From NCBI RefSeq assembly GCF_019430885.1, contig NZ_JAHYBZ010000008.1, positions 248,001 through 312,000 on the forward strand: a stretch of DNA of 64,000 nucleotides. Reading direction: 5' to 3'. A program made the position numbers and the translations under genes. The notes under the pieces were generated by a model. That model saw only the letters and a list, made by a program, of their open reading frames with translations. It had not been told where the DNA came from and did no database searches. Numbering within the stretch: the stretch's first letter is position 1; each line of letters begins with the position of its first letter. Positions 39,175 to 47,628 of this stretch are shown piece after piece. Source of the DNA: Roseomonas alba. GTDB taxonomy: Bacteria > Pseudomonadota > Alphaproteobacteria > Acetobacterales > Acetobacteraceae.

Positions 39175-39573
39175 TCAAACCGGCGTAAACATCGGCACCG
39201 GGGCGCCGCCTTCCTCGGTCGGCTTGAAGACGAGCTTCACCTTCTGGCCGATCTTCAACGTATCGAGGTCGCAATCCACGATGTTCGTGAACATGCGCGG
39301 GCCCTCGTCGAGTTCGACATAGGCCGGCGCATGCGGCTCCTTCGACCGCATGACGGTGAAGGAATAGATGGTCCCCGTCCCCTTCGCCTCGACCAGCTCG
39401 ACATTGTTCGAGAGGGTGAAGGGTGAGCAGCCGCGCGGATACCAGAAATGCTTCCCGGTATCCTTGCACAGCCCGATCAGGAACTTGCCCTGGCGGGCGG
39501 CGTCCCAGAACGGCTTGGTGGTGGGGTCTTCTTTCGGCGCCGGGATGGCGCGGTTGGCAGCTGGGGTCGCCAT
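39175..39573 (-). CDS. OB-fold nucleic-acid-binding-like protein with degenerate zinc ribbon (DUF35 family)
   Basis: A 132-residue DUF35 protein. The N-terminal helix (PTTKPFWDAARQGKFLIGLC) is followed by what should be a zinc ribbon. Only two cysteines remain (C36 and C50, LCKDTGKHFWYPRGCSPF), so metal binding is doubtful. The C-terminal OB fold includes GTGTIYSFTVMRSKEPHAPAY (split by family residues) and FTNIVDCDLDTLKIGQKV. DUF35 proteins typically pair with SCP2-type thiolases in the breakdown of sterol, terpene or aromatic side chains and may hold the CoA ester. It follows the thiolase gene after 5 nt. Confidence 0.88.
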   Translation of the reverse strand: MATPAANRAIPAPKEDPTTKPFWDAARQGKFLIGLCKDTGKHFWYPRGCSPFTLSNNVELVEAKGTGTIYSFTVMRSKEPHAPAYVELDEGPRMFTNIVDCDLDTLKIGQKVKLVFKPTEEGGAPVPMFTPV

Positions 39574-39578
39574 GATGA

Positions 39579-40751
39579 TCACTCCCGCTCCATGATGAGG
39601 GTGGCGCCGCCGTGGCGATGGCCCAGCAGGCCGCCCACGCCGTTCGCCAGGGCCAGCTTGCAGCCCGGTACCTGGACCTTCGGGTGGGCTTCGCCGCGGA
39701 GCTGACGCACCGCCTCGATCACCTTGGTCATGCCGCCGCGGTTCGCCGGGTGGTTGTTGCACAGCCCGCCGCCATCGGTGTTGAAGGGCAGCTTGCCGAC
39801 GCCGCTGATCAGGTTGCCGTCGGCGACGAAGGCACCGCCCTTGCCCTTCTCGGCGAAGCCCAGGTCCTCGATCTGCATCAGCACCGTGATGGTAAAGCTG
39901 TCGTAGATCGAGGCGTATTGGATGTCCTTCGGCGTGACCTTGGCCTCGGCGAAGGCCGCCGCGCCGGACTGCTTCACGGCCGAATAGGTCAGGTCGGTCG
40001 CGCCGCCGGCCTGGTTCTTGGTGGCCTCGGCGCAGCCGAGCACCTTCACCATCGGGCGCTTCAGTGACTTTGCGATTTCCGGCCGCGCGACGATCAGCGC
40101 GCCGCCGCCGTCCGAGATGACGCAGCAATCGAGCCGGTGCAGCGGGTCCGCCACCATCGGCGAATTCACCACGTCCTCGACCGTCACGACCTTCGGCAGC
40201 ATGGCGTGCGGGTTGTACTGGGCATGGGTGGAGGCGGCGACCTTGATCCAGGCGAGCTGCTCGGAGGTCGTGCCGTATTCATACATGTGGCGCTGCGCGA
40301 CATTCGCGTAGGAGGTCACGACGGTACGCGCCATCGGGATCTCGAACGGATCGTCCGGGATGTTCGGCGCCCAGGACCGCGGCACGGTGCCGGTCGCCAT
40401 GCCTTCCGCGCGCGGCCGGCCAGCCAGGGTGATGAGCGCGATGTTGCAGCGCCCTTCCTTGATGGCCTGCGCCGCGTGGCCGACATGCATGACGTAGGAG
40501 CAGCCGCCCATGTCGGTGGAATCGACATGGCGCAGCTTGGTCAGCCCCATGTAGTCGGCCTGGTTGATCGGCCCGAGGCCGGGGGCGGCACCGGTGCAGA
40601 AGAAGCCGTCGACGTCGTCCTTGGTCAGCCCGGCATCCTGCAGGGCGCCATAGGCGACCTCGGCATGGAGCTGGGCGACGGATTGGCCCTCGGCCTTGCG
40701 CGTCGGATGCTCGAAAGCCCCGACGATATAGGCTGCGCCGTTGATGCTCAT
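39579..40751 (-). CDS. Thiolase family protein (SCP2/lipid-transfer thiolase-like)
   Basis: A 390-residue thiolase-fold enzyme. The probable nucleophile is C84 in DMGGCSYVMHVGHAAQAI, and the C-terminal NGVGGLLGHRHGG motif and LCNNHPANRGG are in the places where thiolases hold their second Cys/His pair; here His replaces the usual Cys in GHRHGG. It is of the SCP2 type that acts with a DUF35 partner to cleave or condense beta-ketoacyl-CoA or to catalyse a retro-aldol step. The operator-like repeat at 40840-40853 suggests control by the TetR at 28508. The ATG at 40751 is the first gene of the pair. Confidence 0.88.
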   Translation of the reverse strand: MSINGAAYIVGAFEHPTRKAEGQSVAQLHAEVAYGALQDAGLTKDDVDGFFCTGAAPGLGPINQADYMGLTKLRHVDSTDMGGCSYVMHVGHAAQAIKEGRCNIALITLAGRPRAEGMATGTVPRSWAPNIPDDPFEIPMARTVVTSYANVAQRHMYEYGTTSEQLAWIKVAASTHAQYNPHAMLPKVVTVEDVVNSPMVADPLHRLDCCVISDGGGALIVARPEIAKSLKRPMVKVLGCAEATKNQAGGATDLTYSAVKQSGAAAFAEAKVTPKDIQYASIYDSFTITVLMQIEDLGFAEKGKGGAFVADGNLISGVGKLPFNTDGGGLCNNHPANRGGMTKVIEAVRQLRGEAHPKVQVPGCKLALANGVGGLLGHRHGGATLIMERE

Positions 40752-40839
40752 GGCGGGGGCGGTTCCTCCTGCTGGTTCCAGTCGGCCGGCAGGGAAGCAG
40801 CGCAGCGCCCTGCTGTCGAGGGGGCCGGAGCCACTTTCC

Positions 40840-40853
40840 CAACCGATCGGTCA
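40840..40853. promoter_or_regulatory. Candidate TetR operator, site D (upstream of the thiolase/DUF35 operon)
   Basis: CAACCGATCGGTCA matches TGACCGNNCGGTCA at 10 of 12 defined positions; its core ACCGATCGGT is a perfect palindrome. It lies 89 bp upstream of the thiolase ATG, more than 11 kb from the TetR gene. It links this operon to the acyl-CoA operon at 20498-26680. Confidence 0.45.
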
Positions 40854-40918
40854 GCGGAAGGGCGTGAGGCGGAGGGTCATACCAGCGGCCCCGGGGCATG
40901 ACTGAAGATGGCGCAATT

Positions 40919-41189
40919 GGAGGGACGCCGCCCCTCCAAACCACCCCGCCATCGCGGTCCCATTGACGTTGCTTCGCAACGCCAATGGGTGCCCCTGGAT
41001 GCTGGGCATCCTGGACCGCAGTCTCTTGGCGTTGGGCGCCACGGCCATGCCCGGCCCGCACAGCGCCCTTGGTGCGCAAGTGCGGGCTTCGGCGCCGTTC
41101 TGCCCGTGGCGCACAGCACCAGGTGAAGGTTTGCAAAGGCCCTTCGGCCTTTGCTGGGGAGAGCCCGAGAGGAGCAAAGCCCCTCTCGG
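40919..41189 (-). repeat. Dispersed structured intergenic repeat, copy A (inverted orientation)
   Basis: Read on the minus strand, this copy shows the element's typical order. It has a head hairpin CCGAGAGG...CCTCTCGG (41165-41189), then a hairpin with arms GCAAAGGC (41133-41140) and GCCTTTGC (41147-41154). An internal hairpin GGATGC-TGG-GCATCC follows (40997-41011), and the tail is GGAGGG...CCCCTCC (40919-40937). An extra hairpin, CCCATTG...CAATGGG with 13 of 14 pairs, lies at 40959-40989 and is absent from the other copies. It sits 32 nt after the GNAT stop. No protein is supported in it. Confidence 0.75.
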
Positions 41190-41220
41190 TTCCACAGGTC
41201 AGGACATGGGGCCGCCGGTA

Positions 41221-41820
41221 TCAGCCCGCCCCGTCGATCAGCGTGCCCGTGCTGCGCCCGCGTCCCGGTTCCAGCGTCTTCATGTAGTACCGCCCGGCGA
41301 CCGTCTGCCCGGCCACGCGCGCGTAGAAGGGGTGCGTCCCCCAATGCTGGTAGCCGAGATTCTCGAACAGCGAGATCGCGGTCGTCTGCGTCTCCCGCAC
41401 ATCGAGGTTGATGACGCGGTGCCCCAGCGCCGCCGCCCGCTCCTCGACCTTGCGCACCATCAGCCGCGCCAGGCCATGGCCGCGGGCATAGGGCGCGATA
41501 TAGGCGTGGGTCAGGGTCGCGGCGAAAGCCTGGGCCTCGTTGTTGCGGGGCGGGCGGACGAGCAAGGCGGACCCCACCACATGCCCGTCCAGCCGCGCGA
41601 CGAACAGCTCGCGTTCCGGCACCAGCAGCACGCCGCGGAAATGGCGTTCCAGCGCGGCGCGGCCCTGGGGTTCCACCCAGCCGAAGCCGCCGCCCTCGAT
41701 GATGGCGGCATCGGTCGCCTCGGCCAGGTCGGCGAGGTCGGCCTCGGACAGGCGCTCGACCCGTTCGACCGCGAGCTGGCGGGCATTCTCGACGGCGACG
41801 GAGCTGTTCACGGTTCCCAC
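41221..41820 (-). CDS. GNAT family N-acetyltransferase
   Basis: A 199-residue GNAT protein. The acetyl-CoA-binding segment is THAYIAPYARGHGLARLMVRKVEE (motif A, with R/Q-x-x-G-x-A adapted to ARGHGLA), and INLDVRETQTTAISLFENLGY is motif B. Substrate unknown. It starts 13 nt before the hisH stop, so it probably shares the his transcript, although hisA and hisF usually follow hisH in related genomes. A GTG three codons in is an alternative start. Repeat copy A follows directly. Confidence 0.87.
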   Translation of the reverse strand: MGTVNSSVAVENARQLAVERVERLSEADLADLAEATDAAIIEGGGFGWVEPQGRAALERHFRGVLLVPERELFVARLDGHVVGSALLVRPPRNNEAQAFAATLTHAYIAPYARGHGLARLMVRKVEERAAALGHRVINLDVRETQTTAISLFENLGYQHWGTHPFYARVAGQTVAGRYYMKTLEPGRGRSTGTLIDGAG

Positions 41821-42467
41821 CGCAGGAAATTGGCGAGCATGGTCAGCCCGATCGGGCCGCTCTTCTCGACATGGAATTGCAGCCCGGCGAGGTTGCCCCG
41901 CGCAATGATCGCGGTCACCGGCCCGCCATAGTCGGTCGTGGCGATGACATCCTCGGGCTCCTCCGCCTCGAAGGCGTAGGAGTGGACGAAATAGACCTGG
42001 TCGCCCGGGCGGATACCGTCGAGGACGGGGTGGAAGCCTTCCTCGAAGGACAATGCGTTCCAGCCCATCTGCGGCAGGGGCAGCGGCTTGCCATCGACCC
42101 CGAGCGGGTCCATCGGCGCCACCACGCCCGGGATCCAGCCGAGCCCGGGCGTCTCGCCGTGCTCCAGCCCCTTGTCGCCCATGAGCTGCATGCCGACGCA
42201 GATGCCGAGGAAGGGGACGCCCTGCCCGCGCACGCGTTCCTCCAGCGCCTCCACCATGCCGGGCAGGGCATCGAGGCCGCGCCGGCAGGCCGCGAAGGCG
42301 CCCTGGCCAGGCAGCACGATGCGATCGGCCAGGCGCAGGTCGGCCGCCGCCGTGACGACCTTCACCACCGCCGCGATGTCATGATCCTCGGCCGCCTTTT
42401 CGAAGGCACGGACCACAGAGGCCAGGTTGCCCGACCCCGGGTCGATCACCGCGACGCGCTGCACCAT
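41808..42467 (-). CDS. hisH: Imidazole glycerol phosphate synthase, glutaminase subunit
   Basis: A 219-residue class I glutaminase. The nucleophile is C90 in LGICVGMQLMG, with H199 and E201 in FHVEKSGPIG completing the triad; the N-terminus VAVIDPGSGNLASV is typical of HisH. It supplies ammonia to HisF in histidine biosynthesis. HisF and HisA are not in this window. It lies 13 nt after the DUF2628 gene and overlaps the GNAT gene. Confidence 0.95.
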   Translation of the reverse strand: MVQRVAVIDPGSGNLASVVRAFEKAAEDHDIAAVVKVVTAAADLRLADRIVLPGQGAFAACRRGLDALPGMVEALEERVRGQGVPFLGICVGMQLMGDKGLEHGETPGLGWIPGVVAPMDPLGVDGKPLPLPQMGWNALSFEEGFHPVLDGIRPGDQVYFVHSYAFEAEEPEDVIATTDYGGPVTAIIARGNLAGLQFHVEKSGPIGLTMLANFLRWEP

Positions 42468-42480
42468 TCCCGCTTCCCCT

Positions 42481-42855
42481 TCAGGCCGCCAGCCGCGCCA
42501 AGTCAGGGCGCCCCGAGGCGAGCGTCAGGAAGGCCGCCTCCGCCGAGCGGCCCATGACCACCGCCTCGGTCCTCCACCCACGCAGGCCGAGCCACCAAGC
42601 CCGCAGGGCGCGAGCTTCGAATCCGATGAAAAGCTGCAGACCGAGCGTCAGAATCCCCACCGCCGCCGGCGGCAGCAGCGCGCCCATCGCCACCATGGCC
42701 GCCAGGGTCAGCCCGGCGAGCGCGAAGCAGCGATGGAACAGGAACCACAGCACGGGCGCGACGAAGGCCCAGAAGGCGAAGCCATCCCGCAGAATCACCG
42801 CCCGGGGCGGCCTTGCGCCAGCGGGGGGCCTGACCTGCACCGTGTAGACGCGCAT
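42481..42855 (-). CDS. DUF2628 domain membrane protein
   Basis: A 124-residue membrane protein. It starts MRVYTVQVRPP, a feature of DUF2628 proteins, and has about three helices (FAFWAFVAPVLWFLFHRC; ALAGLTLAAMVAMGALLPP; AVGILTLGLQLFIGFEA). Its function is unknown. Small proteins of this family are regularly found between hisB and hisH in alphaproteobacteria, and that is its position here (2 nt after hisB, 13 nt before hisH), so it is part of the his operon. Confidence 0.85.
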   Translation of the reverse strand: MRVYTVQVRPPAGARPPRAVILRDGFAFWAFVAPVLWFLFHRCFALAGLTLAAMVAMGALLPPAAVGILTLGLQLFIGFEARALRAWWLGLRGWRTEAVVMGRSAEAAFLTLASGRPDLARLAA

Positions 42856-42857
42856 CT

Positions 42858-43472
42858 TCAGGCCTCCAGCACCCCTTTGGTGGAGGGGATTGCCCCCGCC
42901 GCGCGCGCGTCAGGCTCAACCGCCTCACGCAGGGCGCGGGCGGCAGCCTTGAAACACGCTTCCGCGACATGGTGCGCGTTGGTGCCCGCCTTCAAGGTCA
43001 TGTGCATCGTGATGCCGGCATTGAAGGCGAGGGCGCGGAAGAACTCCTCGAACAGCTCGGTGTCCATCTCGCCCACCTTGTCGCGGACAAAGGGGACGGA
43101 CCAGGCGAGGAAGGGGCGGCCGGAGATGTCGATGGCGCATTCGGCCAGCGCCTCATCCATCGGCAGCAGGGACGCGCCGTACCGACGAATGCCGCGCTTG
43201 TCCCCGAGCGCCTTTCGGAGCGCCTGGCCGATCACGATGCCGACATCCTCGGCGGTATGGTGGAAGTCGATATGCAGGTCGCCGGTCGCGGCAATGTCCA
43301 TGTCGATCATCGAATGCCGCGCCAGTGCGGTCAGCATGTGATCGAGAAAGCCGATTCCCGTGGCGATCCCGGCGCGGCCGGTGCCGTCGAGGTGAATGGC
43401 AACCCGGATATCCGTCTCGGCGGTCTTGCGGGTGATCTCGGCGCGGCGCGCCGGGGTCGGGGGGACGTCCAT
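42858..43472 (-). CDS. hisB: Imidazoleglycerol-phosphate dehydratase
   Basis: A 204-residue monofunctional HisB dehydratase. Metal-binding histidine-rich motifs are visible: [16 protein letters not shown] (H45, H53) and [13 protein letters not shown] (H71, H72, E75), and the second set [14 protein letters not shown] at the C-terminus. It dehydrates imidazole glycerol phosphate to imidazole acetol phosphate in histidine biosynthesis. It is the first gene of the visible his unit; its promoter must lie in the short gap before the PilZ gene or upstream of PilZ. Confidence 0.95.
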   Translation of the reverse strand: MDVPPTPARRAEITRKTAETDIRVAIHLDGTGRAGIATGIGFLDHMLTALARHSMIDMDIAATGDLHIDFHHTAEDVGIVIGQALRKALGDKRGIRRYGASLLPMDEALAECAIDISGRPFLAWSVPFVRDKVGEMDTELFEEFFRALAFNAGITMHMTLKAGTNAHHVAEACFKAAARALREAVEPDARAAGAIPSTKGVLEA

Positions 43473-43532
43473 GGGGCGCTTCCTACGCCCCTATCGCCCA
43501 GTCCCGCAATCATGCCGGGCAGGCGGGCCGCG

Positions 43533-43904
43533 TCACGCCGCGAGGGCGCGTCCCGCATCCGGCGCCAGCAACCGATTCACGACCGCCGCGGCGCCTGGCG
43601 AGAGGGTCTGGAAGGCGAGATGGAAGCACCCATCCTCTGCCGCGACGACTCTGGCCGGCAGCAGGGCGGTATCGAGCATCAGCGCGGCCGGCGTGCCCGG
43701 GGCCGCCGCAAGCCCTTCGACCTGCACGGCCGCGCCGCCCTCGGACAGGTCCAGCAGGTTCACGGCGGTCCGGCGCCCGGCGAGTTCCAGCATGGCCGCG
43801 CGACGGAGCGGCACACGGTCATGGGCGCGGCGGTCGGAGACCTTGGTCCGTGCCGGCAAGCCGGGCTGCCCTCCAGGCAGCGGTGAAGCGCATTGCTGGG
43901 TCAT
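43533..43904 (-). CDS. PilZ domain protein
   Basis: A 123-residue single-domain PilZ protein. The c-di-GMP motifs are present: RRAHDR fits RxxxR and DLSEGGAAV fits DxSxxG. The rest is a short beta-barrel. It should bind cyclic di-GMP and pass the signal to a partner; no partner gene is close. The frame stays open for another 125 codons upstream, but the ATG at 43904 gives a normal PilZ length and the upstream part has no recognisable sequence. The gene lies 60 nt before hisB, on the same strand. Confidence 0.8.
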   Translation of the reverse strand: MTQQCASPLPGGQPGLPARTKVSDRRAHDRVPLRRAAMLELAGRRTAVNLLDLSEGGAAVQVEGLAAAPGTPAALMLDTALLPARVVAAEDGCFHLAFQTLSPGAAAVVNRLLAPDAGRALAA

Positions 43905-44245
43905 GAATGGGGTCACTCGCTCGACGGATAGACAGAGCGCAAAGCAAACCACGGCAATCCTTTCCCATTCGTCATCGCGGCAATGGGTCTGGGACCGCAA
44001 CGCCTCGGGGAGCTGCCCATCCCCGTTGCAGGCCTTACGCAATCCGCCGGCCGTCCACACCAAGCGGCAGGTCAAGCCGCCACGAAAGAATTGCTGATGT
44101 TGACCGGCCGAGACGTCCAAGCGCGCATTCACGGGACGGCAGGTCTTCAGGCATGCCGGAGGCCGGCGCGCACCGCCTGACCGTGACAATGCGCAGGGTC
44201 TCGCAGCGCTCCCAGGATCCGCCTGAATAGATGAATGGCTCCAGC
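43905..44245. other. Non-coding stretch upstream of the PilZ gene
   Basis: About 340 nt with no supported gene. All frames are either closed or uninformative, and the sequence does not resemble the dispersed repeat family. It should hold the PilZ/his promoter, but I cannot point to one. Confidence 0.4.
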
Positions 44246-44271
44246 GCCGCAGAAGGGTCGCCTTCTGCGGC
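44246..44271. terminator. Strong hairpin at the boundary of the AT-rich island
   Basis: GCCGCAGAAGG-GTCG-CCTTCTGCGGC is a perfect 11-bp stem with a tetraloop. No T-run follows. It lies where base composition begins to change, just left of the AT-rich gene, and could be a terminator, an element end or a protein-binding site. Confidence 0.4.
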
Positions 44272-44349
44272 ACCGGCATGACTTCTGAAGCTCAAGCCGA
44301 TCGGATGTGAGATGGTTCACAGATGCCTCGAAACGGCACCGCATTTGAT

Positions 44350-44378
44350 TTGCCTGCGTGTCGACCAACCTCATATTT
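44350..44378 (+). promoter_or_regulatory. Candidate sigma-70-type promoter for the AT-rich gene
   Basis: TTGCCT (44350-44355) and ATATTT (44373-44378) are separated by 17 bp, a normal -35/-10 arrangement. Start of transcription near 44385 would leave a short leader with the GGAG ribosome-binding site at 44395-44398. The AT-rich palindrome ATTTAAAT (44381-44388) lies at the expected start. Prediction only. Confidence 0.45.
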
Positions 44379-44406
44379 TGATTTAAATCGAATTGGAGAA
44401 ACAAAC

Positions 44407-44913
44407 ATGAGCGGCCTGGATCTTAAAGGTCTGACGGCGGAAAAACTGTCAGCATTCGAAGGAAAGAACATTGCCCTCATCTGCGACAGCGGACTCACCG
44501 ACGCATCCTTGAATCATTGCGCACATTTTGTATGCCACGCCCTGGATGTCGGAATAGGCATGAAATGTGGAGATATGACTTTTAAGACGCGCGGGAAGGG
44601 CGCATCCATTCGCGTCGATGATGTCTTTAATTATTGTATACTTCGCGGAGAGTGGGACGATAAGAACAGCAGCATGGAATCATGCCTTATATTTGTAACC
44701 CCGGAAAATAATGTTAAATCGAAGACCGATCATTTGATCATGGGAAATATCAGCAAGAAACACATCGGCATCCATCTCAATGGTAAGGTTTGGCATTACT
44801 CAAACGGGAAGGATAAAGTGATTTGTGAAAGTGTCGCCGATTTCAAGAATAGATTCTATCGAAATTACGGATCAGATATCGGTCTATATTATGGGTATCG
44901 GCAAGATATATGA
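44407..44913 (+). CDS. AT-rich orphan: candidate papain-fold (NlpC/P60-like) cysteine hydrolase
   Basis: A 168-residue protein I do not recognise by name. NHCAHFVCHAL (36-46) places C38 at the start of a helix, and KHIGIHLNGKVWHYSNG (118-134) gives a beta-strand pair with H119/H123. This Cys...His order with an H-[IV]-G-[IV]-x-L-x-N-G-K strand is the arrangement of NlpC/P60-type hydrolases, so a peptidase or amidase activity is possible. There is no signal peptide. The ATG at 44407 has GGAG eight bases upstream. GC content is near 40-45%, far below the ~70% of its neighbours, and the gene interrupts the common hisB/hslV junction, so recent transfer is likely. Function is unproven. Confidence 0.6.
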   Translation: MSGLDLKGLTAEKLSAFEGKNIALICDSGLTDASLNHCAHFVCHALDVGIGMKCGDMTFKTRGKGASIRVDDVFNYCILRGEWDDKNSSMESCLIFVTPENNVKSKTDHLIMGNISKKHIGIHLNGKVWHYSNGKDKVICESVADFKNRFYRNYGSDIGLYYGYRQDI

Positions 44914-45209
44914 TTTCATAGACCGAATCATTCATCCCATCCGCAACTGCCAACCGCACAGAAACTGGACGCCGATGGGCCGCAGCGTCTTGATGCCCCT
45001 AATCCGGGCTTCCCTTCGCACCACAATCCGGATGTTCTGCCCACGTCCGCTGCCACCTCGAGCGGGTATTTCACTTGGGTCAACGGCCCAGCGAGATTGC
45101 CTGCTCCTGCCGCTGCGTTCAAGGAGCCGGCCGGCCAGTGGGTCGGCACCCCTGCGCTCTCCTCCACCCCATTGAGTCCGCGCGCCCCTGAGCCCATTTT
45201 CGGGCCACC
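44914..45209. other. Non-coding stretch upstream of hslV
   Basis: About 296 nt. AT-rich sequence continues for some 30 nt after the orphan gene and then returns to high GC. No frame gives a convincing protein and no repeat copy is present. The hslVU promoter should lie here; no clear heat-shock consensus is visible to me. Confidence 0.4.
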
Positions 45210-45770
45210 ATGACCTCCTCACAACATGATCCCCTCGGGTGGCACGGCACCACCATCCTGTGCGTGCGCAAGGACGGCCGCGTCGCCATGGCCGGCGACG
45301 GCCAGGTTTCGCTCGGCCAGACGGTGGTGAAGGGCAATGCCCGCAAGGTCCGCCGCATCGCCGGCGGCAAGGTGCTCACCGGCTTCGCGGGCGCGACGGC
45401 CGATGCCTTCACCCTCCTCGAACGCCTTGAAGCCAAGCTGGAGCGCTTTCCCGACCAGCTCGAACGCGCCTGCGTCGAACTCGCCAAGGATTGGCGCACC
45501 GACCGCTACCTCCGCCGCCTCGAAGCCCTGCTGGCCGTGGCCGATTCGAAGCGATCCCTGCTGCTGACCGGCCAGGGCGACGTGCTGGAGCCGGAAGACG
45601 CCATCATCGGCATCGGGTCGGGCGGCAACTATGCGCTCGCGGCCGCACGTGCACTTCTCCCCGTCGAAGGCATCGACGCGGAAGAGATCTGCCGCCGTGC
45701 GATGAAGATCGCCGGTGACATCTGCGTCTACACCAACGGCAATATCGTTCTCGAAAGTCTCGACTCGTGA
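45210..45770 (+). CDS. hslV: ATP-dependent protease proteolytic subunit
   Basis: A 186-residue HslV (ClpQ). The N-terminal nucleophile threonine is T14 in [13 protein letters not shown], so a 13-residue propeptide should be removed, as in other alphaproteobacterial Hsl[22 protein letters not shown] and [16 protein letters not shown] are conserved. Two hexamers form the protease core capped by HslU. It is immediately followed by hslU with overlapping stop and start. Confidence 0.96.
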   Translation: MTSSQHDPLGWHGTTILCVRKDGRVAMAGDGQVSLGQTVVKGNARKVRRIAGGKVLTGFAGATADAFTLLERLEAKLERFPDQLERACVELAKDWRTDRYLRRLEALLAVADSKRSLLLTGQGDVLEPEDAIIGIGSGGNYALAAARALLPVEGIDAEEICRRAMKIAGDICVYTNGNIVLESLDS

Positions 45771-47092
45771 GTGAAGCCATCAACCTGAGCCCGCGCGAGA
45801 TCGTCAGCGAGCTCGACCGTCACATCGTCGGCCAGCAGGACGCGAAGCGCGCCGTCGCCATCGCCCTGCGCAACCGCTGGCGCCGCCAGCAGCTCCCCGA
45901 GGGGCTGCGCGAAGAAGTCGTGCCGAAGAACATCCTGATGATCGGCCCGACCGGCGTCGGCAAGACGGAGATCGCGCGCCGCCTGGCGAAGCTCGCCAAC
46001 GCGCCCTTCCTCAAGGTCGAGGCGACGAAGTTCACCGAGGTCGGCTATGTCGGCCGCGACGTGGAATCCATCGTGCGCGACCTGGTCGAGGCCGCCATCA
46101 CCATGGGCCGCGAACAGGCCCGCCGCACCGTGCAGGCCAAGGCGGAACTGAGTGCCGAGGAACGCCTGATCGCCGCCCTCGTGGGTGAGGCCGCCTCGGG
46201 CGAGACCAAGATGAAGTTCCGCCGCATGCTGCGCGACGGCGAACTGGAATCGCGCGAGGTGGAGGTACAGATCGCCGACGCCGCCGGCGGCATGCCGATC
46301 GGCATGATCGACCTGCCCGGCAACCAGGGCCTGCAGATGCAGAACATGCAGGACATGCTCGGCAAGATGTTTGGCGGCCGCCAGAAGCCGCGAAAGATGT
46401 CCGTCGCCGAGGCCCGCATCGCCCTGACGAAGGAAGAGGCCGACAAGCTGCTCGACCAGGATGCGCTGGTGCGCGACGCGGTGTCGCATGCCGAGAACAA
46501 CGGCATCGTCTTCCTCGACGAGATCGACAAGGTCTGCGCCCGCACCGGCGAGGGCGGCTTCCGCGGCGGCGACGTCTCCCGCGAGGGCGTGCAGCGCGAC
46601 CTGCTGCCGCTGATCGAGGGCACCACCGTCACGACGAAGCACGGGCCGGTGAAGACGGACCACATCCTCTTCATCGCCTCCGGCGCCTTCCACCTGGCGA
46701 AGCCGTCCGACCTGCTGCCCGAATTGCAGGGTCGTCTGCCGATCCGCGTGGAACTCGCCGCCCTGACCCGCGACGATTTCCGCCAGATCCTGACCGAGCC
46801 GGAGCATTCGCTGCTGAAGCAGTACACCGCGCTGCTCGGCACCGAAGGCGTGACGCTGGACTTCACCGCCGATGCGGTGGATGCGCTGGCCGACCTCGCG
46901 GCGGAGATCAACGCGACGGTGGAGAACATCGGCGCGCGGCGCCTGGCCACGGTGCTGGAACGGCTGCTGGAGGAAATCTCCTTTACCGCCTCCGACCGCG
47001 GCGGGGAGACGATGCGCGTCGATGGCGACATGGTGCGCGGGAAGGTGGCGCCACTCGCGGGCAATGCCGACCTGTCGCGCTTCATTCTGTAG
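45767..47092 (+). CDS. hslU: ATP-dependent protease ATPase subunit
   Basis: A 441-residue HslU (ClpY). Walker A is GPTGVGKT (60-67), Walker B is [12 protein letters not shown], and the C-terminal [16 protein letters not shown] plus LSRFIL end are typical; the last residues insert into HslV. The intermediate I-domain includes the methionine-rich [13 protein letters not shown]. It unfolds substrates for HslV. The start is GTG at 45767, overlapping the hslV stop (GTGA); no ATG is nearer. Confidence 0.96.
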   Translation: MSEAINLSPREIVSELDRHIVGQQDAKRAVAIALRNRWRRQQLPEGLREEVVPKNILMIGPTGVGKTEIARRLAKLANAPFLKVEATKFTEVGYVGRDVESIVRDLVEAAITMGREQARRTVQAKAELSAEERLIAALVGEAASGETKMKFRRMLRDGELESREVEVQIADAAGGMPIGMIDLPGNQGLQMQNMQDMLGKMFGGRQKPRKMSVAEARIALTKEEADKLLDQDALVRDAVSHAENNGIVFLDEIDKVCARTGEGGFRGGDVSREGVQRDLLPLIEGTTVTTKHGPVKTDHILFIASGAFHLAKPSDLLPELQGRLPIRVELAALTRDDFRQILTEPEHSLLKQYTALLGTEGVTLDFTADAVDALADLAAEINATVENIGARRLATVLERLLEEISFTASDRGGETMRVDGDMVRGKVAPLAGNADLSRFIL

Positions 47093-47101
47093 ATCCCGGC
47101 A

Positions 47102-47122
47102 GCCGGCGCGCCTCGCGCCGGC
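47102..47122. terminator. Hairpin after hslU
   Basis: GCCGGCGCG-CCT-CGCGCCGGC, a perfect 9-bp stem with a 3-nt loop, starts 10 nt after the hslU stop. It has no T-run but is well placed to terminate the hslVU transcript. Confidence 0.5.
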
Positions 47123-47180
47123 CAGCCCCCCGGTTGGTTCGGCACTAGGGAGCGCGACTGCGCGCCCAGGCACCGCGTTC

Positions 47181-47206
47181 CTTGCCGGTGAGGTATCACC
47201 GGCAAG
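47181..47206. terminator. Second hairpin between convergent hslU and the small unknown gene
   Basis: CTTGCCGGTGA-GGTA-TCACCGGCAAG, a perfect 11-bp stem with a tetraloop, ends 9 nt before the stop of the convergent small gene at 47215. It could terminate both transcripts. Confidence 0.5.
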
Positions 47207-47214
47207 GCCGGGCA

Positions 47215-47481
47215 TCAGGGCAGTTCGGTCATGCCGACGTCCCGGTGCAGGCGCCGATCGATGCGCTCCCGCGCTTCAGCCAGCAATTCCTCGAGGCCGT
47301 TCGGCACGTGATTCCGCAACACCTCAGGTCGGGCGTCGCTGCCCGGCGCATGGACGAGGAGGCGCCAACCGCCGCCGATCTCGTCGAAGACCTCGATCCG
47401 GTAGTGCCGGTGGTTCACCACCCTGACCCGTAGCGATCGCCGTCCCACGAAAGGCCCTCGTGCCAGCACCGTTCGCTGCAT
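47215..47481 (-). CDS. Small unknown protein
   Basis: An 88-residue frame from the ATG at 47481 (an upstream ATG at 47511 would add ten residues). It is arginine-rich, with a strand-like centre (RRSLRVRVVNHRHYRIEVFD) and a C-terminal helix (GLEELLAEARERIDRRL). I do not recognise a family. The codon pattern and the convergent terminator hairpin at 47181-47206 support a real gene, but no homologue is known to me. It could be a small regulatory or DNA/RNA-binding protein, which is a guess from charge alone. Confidence 0.5.
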   Translation of the reverse strand: MQRTVLARGPFVGRRSLRVRVVNHRHYRIEVFDEIGGGWRLLVHAPGSDARPEVLRNHVPNGLEELLAEARERIDRRLHRDVGMTELP

Positions 47482-47628
47482 CACAGCGCGGCCTCGCGCA
47501 CCATGCCACAATATGAGGCAACTCGCCCAGCCTGAATGCGTCCTTGCTCTGGACTTGCGAAGGTGGAAGCTGCGATTCTGCTGGCGGGGGATGGTCGATT
47601 CGCGGCCATGGAATAGGGGAAAATTCGC

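Noticed and set aside
40908..41344. Small proteins inside repeat copy A (several frames open in both strands)
   Set aside because: The same positions in the other repeat copies change frame and contain structure-preserving substitutions; frames are open because stops are rare at this GC.
43905..44406. Transposase remnant or insertion sequence next to the PilZ gene
   Set aside because: I looked for terminal inverted repeats and transposase motifs in both strands and saw none; only an 11-bp hairpin is present.
45728..47215. A 495-residue minus-strand frame opposite hslU
   Set aside because: The hslU protein is unambiguous on the plus strand.
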